Shown here one piece after another: positions 44,027 to 51,252 of a stretch of DNA of 64,000 nucleotides (position 1 is its first letter; each line of letters opens with the position of its first letter). The DNA lies in contig PABK01000035.1 in the NCBI GenBank assembly GCA_002699145.1, positions 62,001 to 126,000 on the forward strand. Direction: 5' to 3'. Below the pieces are notes generated by a model. That model had not been told where the DNA came from, made no database searches, and saw nothing but the letters and a program-made list of their open reading frames with translations. This DNA comes from Halioglobus sp. GTDB lineage: Bacteria > Pseudomonadota > Gammaproteobacteria > Pseudomonadales > Halieaceae. Made by a program: the position numbers and the translations under genes.

Positions 44027-45189
44027 TGTCGACTTTGGCAGCAGTGGTCGGGATCGGCCAGACGAAATACACGACCAAGCGCGAAGATGTTTCCATTGCG
44101 GGACTGGTGCGCGAGGCGGCAGCGAGGGCGCTGCAGGACGCGGACCTGGGCTGGGACGATATCGACGCGGTTATCGTCGGCAAGGCGCCGGATATGTTCG
44201 AGGGCGTGGTCATGCCGGAGATCTACCTGACCGACGCCCTGGGTTGCAATGGCAAGCCCATGTTGCGCGTGCACACCGCGGGCTCCGTGGGCGGCTCCAC
44301 CGCGCTGGTGGCCGCTTCCCACGTGCAGAGCGGCGCCTTCAAGCGCGTGCTCACGGTGGCGTTCGAGAAACAGTCGGAATCCAACGCGATGTGGGCGCTG
44401 TCCAACCCGCAGCCGTTTTCCACCCACCTCAACGCCGGCGCCGGCGGCTATTTCGCGCCGATCATCCGCGAGTACATACGCCGTTCCGGCGCGCCCTACG
44501 ATACGGGTATCAAGGTGGCGGTGAAGGATCGCCTGCACGGTGCGCGCAACCCGCTGGCGCACCTGCAACTGCCGAACATCAACATGCAGGAAGTGGAGGA
44601 GTCCTTTATGTTGTGGGACCCCATTCGCTACCTGGAATCCTGCCCCTCCTCGGACGGCGCCTGCGCCATGGTTATCGCCAGCGAGGAACTGGCGGACAAG
44701 GCGGCCAGGCCGCCGGCGTGGATTCGCGGCGTCGCCATGCGCTCGGAGCCCACCATGTACGCCGGGCGCGAGGAAGTGAATCCCCAGGCGGGCCGTGACT
44801 GTGCCGCCGACGTGTACAAGCAGGCCGGTATCACCGACCCGCGCAAGGACCTGGACGTGGCGGAGGTCTACGTGCCGTTCAGCTGGTACGAACCGATGTG
44901 GCTGGAAAATCTCGGCTTCGCCCCGGAAGGGGAGGGCTGGAAGCTGACCATGGAAGGCGCCACCTCGCTGATCGATGGCGGTGATATTCCCTGGAATCCC
45001 TCCGGCGGTGTATTGTCCTCCAACCCCATCGGCGCCTCCGGTATGATCCGCTTCGCCGAGGCCGCGCGCCAGGTGCGCGGTGAGTGTGGCGAGCACCAGG
45101 TGGAGGGTGCGAAACTGGCGCTCGGCCATGCCTACGGTGGCGGCGCGCAGTTTTTCGCCATGTGGGTGGTCGGCGCGGAGAAGGGCTGA
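44026..45189 (+). CDS. Cys-less thiolase-fold protein B
   Basis: 387 residues from the ATG of TAATG. The superfamily features are visible: VVGIGQTKYTTKR near the N-terminus, LRVHTAGSVGGSTALVAA where the catalytic Cys should be (Gly86 stands at that position), NPSGGVLSSNPIGASGMIRF where GHP should be (His replaced), and LGHAYGGGAQ near the end without a Cys. So both tandem thiolase-fold proteins lack the canonical catalytic set. They may form a heterodimer in which partner residues such as Tyr do the chemistry. Confidence 0.9.
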   Translation: MSTLAAVVGIGQTKYTTKREDVSIAGLVREAAARALQDADLGWDDIDAVIVGKAPDMFEGVVMPEIYLTDALGCNGKPMLRVHTAGSVGGSTALVAASHVQSGAFKRVLTVAFEKQSESNAMWALSNPQPFSTHLNAGAGGYFAPIIREYIRRSGAPYDTGIKVAVKDRLHGARNPLAHLQLPNINMQEVEESFMLWDPIRYLESCPSSDGACAMVIASEELADKAARPPAWIRGVAMRSEPTMYAGREEVNPQAGRDCAADVYKQAGITDPRKDLDVAEVYVPFSWYEPMWLENLGFAPEGEGWKLTMEGATSLIDGGDIPWNPSGGVLSSNPIGASGMIRFAEAARQVRGECGEHQVEGAKLALGHAYGGGAQFFAMWVVGAEKG

Positions 45190-45244
45190 GGCGGTCGCCG
45201 GCCGACATGAAATTTGCCTGCAGCTGGATTTAGGAGAGCGAGCA

Positions 45245-46879
45245 ATGGCCAAACATTTCAACATCGCCGACCTGTTCGAGATGGTCGCCGACAAGGTGCC
45301 GACACGGGACGCGCTGGTCTGCGGTGCGCAGCGCGCGACTTTCGCCGAGCTGGAACAGCGCGCCAATCGCCTGGCGCACTATCTCGCCTCGCGCGGCGTC
45401 AAGGCGGGCGACCACGTCGGGCTGTACATGTACAACTGCAACGAGTACCTGGAGGGGATGCTGGCCTGCTTCAAGATTCGCGCGGTGCCGATCAACGTCA
45501 ACTACCGCTACGTGCAGGAAGAGCTGCTGTACATCTTCGACAACGCGGACATGGTGGCCTGTATACACCACCAGGAATTCGCGCCGCATATCGCCGAGGT
45601 CAAGGATTCGGCGCCGGACCTGCAAACCTATATCTATGTCACCGACGATTCCGGCGCCGATGCCGCCGCGATCGGCAGCGTGGAATACGAGGCCAGCATG
45701 CAGGGCCAGGCGGACAGCCGCGACTTCGGCGAGCGCGCCGATGACGACCTGTTCCTGCTCTATACCGGCGGCACCACCGGCATGCCCAAGGGCGTGATGT
45801 GGCCGCACAAGAACCTGTTCTACGCCGCGCTGGGCGGGGGCGGGTGGTTCCACCCGGACGGCCCCATTACCGAGCCGGAGCAGATCGCCGGGCGCATCGG
45901 CGATTTCGCCATCGTCGGCATGGCCCTGGCGCCGCTGATGCACGGCGCCTGCTGGTGGTACGCCATCATCCAGATGCTCGGCGGCAACTGCCTCGTGCTC
46001 AATCCGCACCGCTCGCTCGATGGCGCCCAGGTGTGGGATATCGTTGAGCAGGAGAAAGTGAATTCGCTGTCCATCGTCGGCGACGCCATGGCGATACCGC
46101 TGCTGGACGCATTGCGCGCGCACCCGGACCGCTGGGACCTGAGCAGCGTGTTCAGTGTCGGCTCCGGCGGCGCGGTATTTTCCGCCTCCAAGCAGGACGA
46201 GTTCAGGGAGCGTTTCCCGAACATCATCATCAGGAACTCCTTCGGCTCCTCCGAGTCCGGCAACATGGGCTTCGACAGTGGCGAGAAAAAGTCCGCGGAG
46301 AAGGGGCTGGGCAATGTCGAGCAGTCCGACTTCATGGACGTGATCACCGATGTCGAGGGCGAACCCCACGCTCACGTGAAGCCCGGCGAGACCGGTATCT
46401 TTGCGCGCTCGGGGCATATTCCCGTGGGCTATTACAACGACCCGGTCAAGACCGCGAAAACCTTCGTCGAGGTGGACGGCAAGATGTGGCTGCTCACCGG
46501 CGACGAGGCGCGCCTGGAGGAGGACGGTTCGATCACGGTCTACGGCCGCGGCTCCAACTGCATCAACTCCGGCGGCGAGAAGATTTTTCCCGAGGAGGTC
46601 GAGGAGGCGGTCAAGTCGCACCCCGACGTGTTCGACTGCCTCGTGGTCGATACGCCGGACGAGCGCTTCGGCAGCAAGGTCACCGCGGTCGTATCGGCGC
46701 GCGACAACTGCACGCTGACACTGGAGTCGATCCAGGCCGAGGCGCGCAAGCACGTGGCTGGCTACAAGGTGCCGCGGGAACTGCACGTGGTGCCTGAGAT
46801 CCCGCGCGCGCCCAGCGGCAAGCCGGCGTACCCGAAGGCGAAGGAGATCGCACTGGGCGGCGAGTACCTGATGTCCTGA
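45245..46879 (+). CDS. Acyl-CoA ligase (AMP-forming, FadD-like)
   Basis: 544 residues, ATG after TTTAGGAGAGCGAGCA. ATP-binding P-loop YTGGTTGMPKG at 173-183, SFGSSESG, LTGDEARLEEDG, and the C-terminal catalytic Lys in APSGKPAYPKAKE. It activates a carboxylic acid as CoA thioester through an acyl-adenylate. The overall pattern resembles FadD3/FadD19-type ligases of steroid catabolism and fatty-acid ligases. It is the last gene of the run 41953-46879 and presumably loads the substrate for the thiolase/DUF35 complex. Confidence 0.93.
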   Translation: MAKHFNIADLFEMVADKVPTRDALVCGAQRATFAELEQRANRLAHYLASRGVKAGDHVGLYMYNCNEYLEGMLACFKIRAVPINVNYRYVQEELLYIFDNADMVACIHHQEFAPHIAEVKDSAPDLQTYIYVTDDSGADAAAIGSVEYEASMQGQADSRDFGERADDDLFLLYTGGTTGMPKGVMWPHKNLFYAALGGGGWFHPDGPITEPEQIAGRIGDFAIVGMALAPLMHGACWWYAIIQMLGGNCLVLNPHRSLDGAQVWDIVEQEKVNSLSIVGDAMAIPLLDALRAHPDRWDLSSVFSVGSGGAVFSASKQDEFRERFPNIIIRNSFGSSESGNMGFDSGEKKSAEKGLGNVEQSDFMDVITDVEGEPHAHVKPGETGIFARSGHIPVGYYNDPVKTAKTFVEVDGKMWLLTGDEARLEEDGSITVYGRGSNCINSGGEKIFPEEVEEAVKSHPDVFDCLVVDTPDERFGSKVTAVVSARDNCTLTLESIQAEARKHVAGYKVPRELHVVPEIPRAPSGKPAYPKAKEIALGGEYLMS

Positions 46880-46902
46880 TGCGCCGCAACGCGCCGACAG
46901 AA

Positions 46903-46998
46903 CCGGCCGGGCCAGCGCGACGGGAAGTGCCGACTGCGTTCGGACGGCCAAGATACTCACTCCGTCGGCACTTCCCGTCGCGCCGGCCGGAACGCAGT
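46903..46998. repeat. Long imperfect inverted repeat after the ligase gene
   Basis: A perfect 20-bp inverted pair GCGCGACGGGAAGTGCCGAC (46915-46934) and its complement (46964-46983), with 29 bases between. Outer CCGGCCGG copies flank both arms. A second inverted pair, ACTGCGTTC (46933-46941) and GAACGCAGT (46990-46998), allows an alternative fold. No T-tract. It may be a terminator or a non-autonomous mobile repeat. Confidence 0.7.
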
Positions 46999-47050
46999 GA
47001 CCCGCTAGAGGGCCTTGACCCCATTTTCTGGAATTGACAAGAGACACTGG

Positions 47051-47073
47051 ATTCCCGCTTTCGCGGGAATGAC
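47051..47073. repeat. Dispersed hairpin repeat (ATTCCCGCTTTCGCGGGAAT type)
   Basis: Inverted repeat ATTCCCGC-TTTC-GCGGGAAT followed by GAC. It is the AT-variant of the hairpin at 61268 and 61331 (TCCCCGC-GCAA-GCGGGGA). This repeat family is common in proteobacterial intergenic DNA. Confidence 0.8.
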
Positions 47074-47087
47074 GTGGCTCGAATAGT

Positions 47088-47112
47088 GGGGACAGATTTG
47101 AAATCTGTCCCC
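47088..47112. repeat. 12-bp inverted repeat GGGGACAGATTT
   Basis: GGGGACAGATTT-G-AAATCTGTCCCC, perfect arms with a one-base centre. It stands 16 bases before the hydratase start and resembles intergenic repeats found near REP-associated transposases. No transposase is present here. It could also mask the ribosome binding site. Confidence 0.75.
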
Positions 47113-47128
47113 GAGTTGGAGAGGAAGC

Positions 47129-47947
47129 ATGGCAGAACTGGATATCAGCACGAAGAACTGCATCGTGGAGCAGGAGGGCACGACCCTGATCGTCACCCTC
47201 AACCGCCCCGAAGCCAAGAACGCCTTCAGCCCCGAGATGCTGCTGGGCATGTACAAGGCCTGGCGACGCCTGGACGAGGATGACGAGCTGATGTGCGCCA
47301 TCCTCACCGCCAACGGCGACACCTTCTGTGCGGGCATGGACCTGAAAGCCGGCGCGGAGGGCTCGCAGCGCTCCACGGATGAGTTCATGGAGCTGATGGG
47401 CAAGGTGCCCAACGTGCATTGGCAGGCCCTGCTGCGCGACAACCGCCCGACCAAGCCGCTGATCCTCGCCGTGGAGGGCTACGCCCTGGCCGGCGGCACG
47501 GAAATCCTGGCCGGCACGGATATCCGCGTGGCGGCGGAGGATGCGACTTTCGGTGTTACCGAAGTCGCGCGGGGCCTGTATCCCATGGCCGGCTCCAGCA
47601 TTCGCCTGCCGCGGCAGATACCTTACTGCCTGGCCGCGGAGATCGTCCTCCTCGGGCGCCATATCACCGCCCAGGAGGCGCTGGACTGGGGCCTGGTCAA
47701 CCGCATCGTGCCCAAGGGCGAAACCCTCGCCGAGGCGAAGAAGATCGCCGCGCAGATCGGCGAAACGGGCCCGCTCGCGCTGCGCGCCATCACCCGTTCG
47801 CTGCGCGAGATCCAGTGCGACGTGCCCGAGCCCGAGGCCATGCTGCAGTCCGATGAACTGGCCAACCCGGTGTTCGCCTCCGCCGACGCGAAGGAGGGCA
47901 TGCGCGCTTTCAAGGAGAAGCGCAAGGCCAACTTCACCGGGACGTAG
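47129..47947 (+). CDS. Enoyl-CoA hydratase
   Basis: 272 residues, ATG after GAGAGGAAGC. Crotonase fold with both hydratase glutamates, Glu125 (AGGTEILAGTD) and Glu145 (FGVTEVARG), 20 residues apart. CoA site CAGMDLKAG. A true trans-2-enoyl-CoA hydratase is expected. A 249-base region with three repeats separates it from the ligase gene, so it may have its own promoter. It lies in the same block as the dioxygenase and thiolase-fold genes. Confidence 0.93.
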   Translation: MAELDISTKNCIVEQEGTTLIVTLNRPEAKNAFSPEMLLGMYKAWRRLDEDDELMCAILTANGDTFCAGMDLKAGAEGSQRSTDEFMELMGKVPNVHWQALLRDNRPTKPLILAVEGYALAGGTEILAGTDIRVAAEDATFGVTEVARGLYPMAGSSIRLPRQIPYCLAAEIVLLGRHITAQEALDWGLVNRIVPKGETLAEAKKIAAQIGETGPLALRAITRSLREIQCDVPEPEAMLQSDELANPVFASADAKEGMRAFKEKRKANFTGT

Positions 47948-48003
47948 TGCGGGCGACGGCGGCCGGCCCGGATGCGCGCTGCCGCGAACTGCGGCTGTGG
48001 TAA

Positions 48004-48023
48004 CCTGCCGGTGTACCGGCAGG
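48004..48023. terminator. Perfect 9-bp hairpin after the hydratase gene
   Basis: CCTGCCGGT-GT-ACCGGCAGG, between the hydratase stop and the nitroreductase start. The central GTGTAC gives a tight loop. It may be a terminator without T-tract or an operator for a dimeric regulator. Confidence 0.5.
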
Positions 48024-48066
48024 CTGCTGTAGACTGTTCCCGGTATTTGCACGTAACGGAGCGATC

Positions 48067-48741
48067 ATGACTGACATTGCCGAGTCCTTTGACGCCGTCG
48101 TCGCCGCCAGGCGCTCACTGCGCGCCTTCGAGCCGCAGGCGGTAGAGGCGGAGGTCCTCGAAAAAATTTTCAGCGTCGCCCAGCGCGCGCCGAGCAACTG
48201 CAACACCCAGCCCTGGGTGACCCACGTGGTGTCCGGCGCGAAGCTGGAGCAGCTGCGCAGCGAGATGCCGCAGCGCTTCATGTCCGGCAACTTCAGCATG
48301 GACTTTCCCTACGATGGCAGTTACGAAGGGGTGTACAAGGAACGCCAGTACGCCGCCGCCCAGGCGCTGTACGCAGCCTGCGGCATCGCGCGCGAGGAGA
48401 AGGACAGGCGCCAGGCGCAGTTCATGCGCAACTTCATCTTCTTCGACGCGCCGCATGTCGCTTTTCTGTTCCTGCCGGAGCCCTTCGGCCTGCGCGAGGC
48501 GGCGGACCTGGGTATGTACGCGCAAACCCTGATGCTGACCCTGACCGCCCACGGCCTGGGCAGCTGTCCGCAAACCGCGCTCAGTTTCCAGGCGGATTTC
48601 GTGCGTGAACAACTCGGTATCGAGGCGTCGAACAAGCTGCTGTTCGGCATTTCCTTCGGCTACCCGCGCAAGGACGACCCGTCTTTCGACTGCGTCACGG
48701 AGCGCGCGGCGGTCACTGACGCGGTCAGTTTCCACAGTTAG
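48067..48741 (+). CDS. Nitroreductase-family flavoprotein
   Basis: 224 residues. FMN-binding features of the family: AARRSLRAFEPQ (phosphate-binding Arg-Ser-x-Arg) near the N-terminus, SVAQRAPSNCNTQPW, and GLGSCPQTALSF near the end. Uses NAD(P)H to reduce nitro groups, quinones or enones in the cytoplasm. In a steroid or aromatic context it might reduce a ring double bond, but that is speculation. It precedes the isomerase gene by 10 bases and forms a two-gene unit with it. Confidence 0.92.
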   Translation: MTDIAESFDAVVAARRSLRAFEPQAVEAEVLEKIFSVAQRAPSNCNTQPWVTHVVSGAKLEQLRSEMPQRFMSGNFSMDFPYDGSYEGVYKERQYAAAQALYAACGIAREEKDRRQAQFMRNFIFFDAPHVAFLFLPEPFGLREAADLGMYAQTLMLTLTAHGLGSCPQTALSFQADFVREQLGIEASNKLLFGISFGYPRKDDPSFDCVTERAAVTDAVSFHS

Positions 48742-48751
48742 GAGCCACGCC

Positions 48752-49519
48752 ATGAGCGAATTCGTACTGACTGAAAACCGTGACGGCGTGCTGGTGGTTA
48801 CCCTCAACCGCCCGGACAAGAAAAACGCCATCAATGCACAGATGTGGCTGGACATCCGCGACACTTTCCGCGCGGCGGCCGCGGATGACGGCGTGGTGTG
48901 CGCGCTGCTGTGCGGTGCGGGGGACAATTTCTCTACCGGCGTGGACCTGGCCAGTTTTGGCGAGAGCGTCGATGGCGAGGAGGAACACCCCTTCGAGTCA
49001 GCGGCCCGCGCCGTGGTCGAATTCGACAAACCCCTGGTGGCGGCCGCCCAGGGGTTCGCCATCGGTGGCGGCGCGACCGTACTGTTCCACGCGGATATCG
49101 TCTATGCCGGGCAGAGCCTGCGCCTGCGCCTGCCTTTCGCCAGCCTCGGCCTGGCGCCGGAGTGGGGCAGCAGTTACATGCTGCAGGCCAACATCGGCGC
49201 CCAGCGCGCCGCCGAGCTGTTCTACACCGCCGAGTGGGTGGACGCGGACAAGGCGTTGCACAGCGGCATCGTCGCCGACGTGCTGCCGGACGACGGGCTC
49301 TTCGACCACGCCCTGGCCAAGGCCGGCGAGATTGCCCAGTGGCCGGTCAACGCCCTGCGAGAGATCAAGCGCAGCCTGCGCATGCATCATTTGCCGGCGA
49401 TCGACGCGGCCATGGGCGCGGAGATGGCGGCCATGCAGCGCCAGGCCGGATCGCCGGAAAACATCGAGGCGATCACCGCCTTCATCGAGAAGCGTCCGCC
49501 GAACTTTCGCCGCGGCTAG
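48752..49519 (+). CDS. Enoyl-CoA isomerase-like crotonase
   Basis: 255 residues, ATG after GGAGCCACGCC. Both hydratase glutamates are replaced (GGGATVLFHAD; LRLPFASLG), but Glu137 in GLAPEWGSS stands where delta3,delta2-enoyl-CoA isomerases have their base. So double-bond shift, not hydration, is the likely activity. Cotranscribed with the nitroreductase gene. Its TAG stop is the centre of the palindrome CGGCTAGCCG at the convergent junction with the GMC oxidoreductase gene. Confidence 0.9.
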   Translation: MSEFVLTENRDGVLVVTLNRPDKKNAINAQMWLDIRDTFRAAAADDGVVCALLCGAGDNFSTGVDLASFGESVDGEEEHPFESAARAVVEFDKPLVAAAQGFAIGGGATVLFHADIVYAGQSLRLRLPFASLGLAPEWGSSYMLQANIGAQRAAELFYTAEWVDADKALHSGIVADVLPDDGLFDHALAKAGEIAQWPVNALREIKRSLRMHHLPAIDAAMGAEMAAMQRQAGSPENIEAITAFIEKRPPNFRRG

Positions 49520-49541
49520 CCGGCGGCCCCGCGCCGATACC

Positions 49542-51071
49542 CTATCCGTGCAGTACGCGCGGCACCAGTTGCTCCATGATGCGCTCGGCGTTTGCCGCCA
49601 CGGTGAGCGCCGGGTTGACGGTGGCAGCGCTGCCCGGCAGCAGTGCGCCGTCGATCACGAACAGGTTCCTGTAGCCGTGTAACTCTCCCAGTTCGCTGCA
49701 GGCGTCGCCCATCACCGCGCCGCCCAGCGGATGCCAGATGGTACCGGAAATAAAGGGTGTCGGGGCGCCGCCGGTTTGCGCCGTCAATTGCTGGAAACTC
49801 GCCGCGCGTGCCAGCGCGGAGGGCGTTTGTGTGTCGTCCGGCCAGTCGATGGCCAGCGCGTCCCGGCCCGGGTCGTAGCGCAGGCTGCCCAACTCGTCCG
49901 GCACCGACATGGCCAGTTGCAACTGTGTGCCGCCGAAGGGTATCGGCGAGTGCATGAAGGCCACCGGGTAGTCGGGATTGGTGTTGTCCACCGCGGCGAT
50001 GCAGGCGGGGCCGCCCTGGGGTCCGCCTCCGACATCCGGGTGTCGCTGGGCCAGCAGTTCGTCGCCGTTGGTACCCCAGCCCTGGCCCACGCGATCGTTG
50101 CCGCCGCGCAGTTCCCCGGCCTGCTGGCTTTTCAGCAGCAATTTGCCGGTATTGAGTGAACCGGCGGCCAGGAACAGGTAGTCGGCGACGAGCTCGTAGC
50201 GGTCCAGCGTCTCGCCCTCCGCGCTGAGGCGCCGGCAGATCACCGCGTAGCCGCCCGCGTCGAGCTGGCGGATCATCTCCACCTCGGTGAGGCTGCGCAC
50301 CTCGGCGAAACCGCTGGCGCGGGCCCGCTGCAGGTAGTTCTTGTCGGTGGACAGTTTGGCATTGCTGTTGCAGCCGAAGGCGTAGTCGCTGACGCTCGCC
50401 GCCGCGGGAATCTCTCCGGCGATCTCCCGGCGGATGATGTCCCAGTCGAACGACGCGTTGGCCTTGACGACTTCCATGCCGGCGGCCCCGGCGTCGACGA
50501 TGAAGCGCCGGTGCGCGCGGTAGGTCGGACTGGCCAGCACGTCGTCGGGGATGGGCGCGGCGCCGATCTCGGCGATGACGCGCGGGTAGTAGGTGCCCGC
50601 CATCGCGCCGTAGTCCAGGTAGGGAAACACCGACTCGAAGGCCGCGCGCGGTGGCTGGATGAGCACGCCGCCGTAGACCAGCGAGCCGCCGCCGACACAG
50701 GCGCCGCACACCGCGGTGACGTTCGGGCTGCCGATGTTTTCCAGCAGGCCGGCGTAGGCTTCGCCCTGGCCGTCGGCAACACGCGAGGGGGGGATGGTCC
50801 AGGTCGCCCGGTGGTCCAGGCCGGTGGTGGACGGGAAGGTATCGTTGCCCTGCACGGTCCACTCCTGCCCGCGCTCCAGCACGGTGGTGGGGATGCCGGC
50901 CTGGGCCAGGCGCAGGGCGGCGACCGAGCCGGCGAAGCCGGAACCGATCACGACCGCGTTGCCCGGGGTGGGGGCGCGGTCACTGCTGTCGCTGCACGCC
51001 GGCAGCAGTGCGCCGGCGGCGGCCAGGGTGGAAGCTTGTCGCAGAAACCTGCGGCGGGAATAGCGGCTCAT
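49542..51071 (-). CDS. Cholesterol-oxidase-like GMC flavoenzyme, Tat lipoprotein
   Basis: 509 residues. The N-terminus has a twin-arginine motif S-R-R-R-F-L (5-10) and a lipobox LLPAC (Cys26) followed by SDSSD, so it is exported folded and lipid-anchored. FAD site VVIGSGFAGS (GxGxxG, 43-48), then CVGGGSLVYGG. C-terminal WHPLGGAVMGDAC with the catalytic His, and GALLPGSAATVNPALTVAA, match Streptomyces-type cholesterol oxidases and related GMC enzymes. It likely oxidises a 3-hydroxysteroid or another polycyclic alcohol outside the cytoplasm. I could not find the cholesterol-oxidase active-site Glu by eye. Confidence 0.88.
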   Translation of the reverse strand: MSRYSRRRFLRQASTLAAAGALLPACSDSSDRAPTPGNAVVIGSGFAGSVAALRLAQAGIPTTVLERGQEWTVQGNDTFPSTTGLDHRATWTIPPSRVADGQGEAYAGLLENIGSPNVTAVCGACVGGGSLVYGGVLIQPPRAAFESVFPYLDYGAMAGTYYPRVIAEIGAAPIPDDVLASPTYRAHRRFIVDAGAAGMEVVKANASFDWDIIRREIAGEIPAAASVSDYAFGCNSNAKLSTDKNYLQRARASGFAEVRSLTEVEMIRQLDAGGYAVICRRLSAEGETLDRYELVADYLFLAAGSLNTGKLLLKSQQAGELRGGNDRVGQGWGTNGDELLAQRHPDVGGGPQGGPACIAAVDNTNPDYPVAFMHSPIPFGGTQLQLAMSVPDELGSLRYDPGRDALAIDWPDDTQTPSALARAASFQQLTAQTGGAPTPFISGTIWHPLGGAVMGDACSELGELHGYRNLFVIDGALLPGSAATVNPALTVAANAERIMEQLVPRVLHG

Positions 51072-51252
51072 GAAAAATCCTTATTGTTGTATCGTTATAC
51101 ATTGATCGCACCACAGCGGGGCGGACCGATTGTAACAAGCCGTGCCGTTGGCGCCAGGTGCCACGCCGCTCTGGCCTTTTGTGACAATCGGTTTACACTG
51201 GTTGCACTGTCCGCAAGACAATCAACCGCACGGCAAATAAGAGGGATACCCC

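Noticed and set aside
42944-45189. Two ordinary beta-oxidation thiolases
   Set aside because: Both lack the nucleophilic Cys and the GHP His that define active thiolases.
45230-48052. Long minus-strand open frame antisense to the ligase and hydratase genes
   Set aside because: It mirrors the codon structure of two clear genes on the other strand, crosses the repeat island, and matches no family; GC-rich coding DNA often leaves such frames open.
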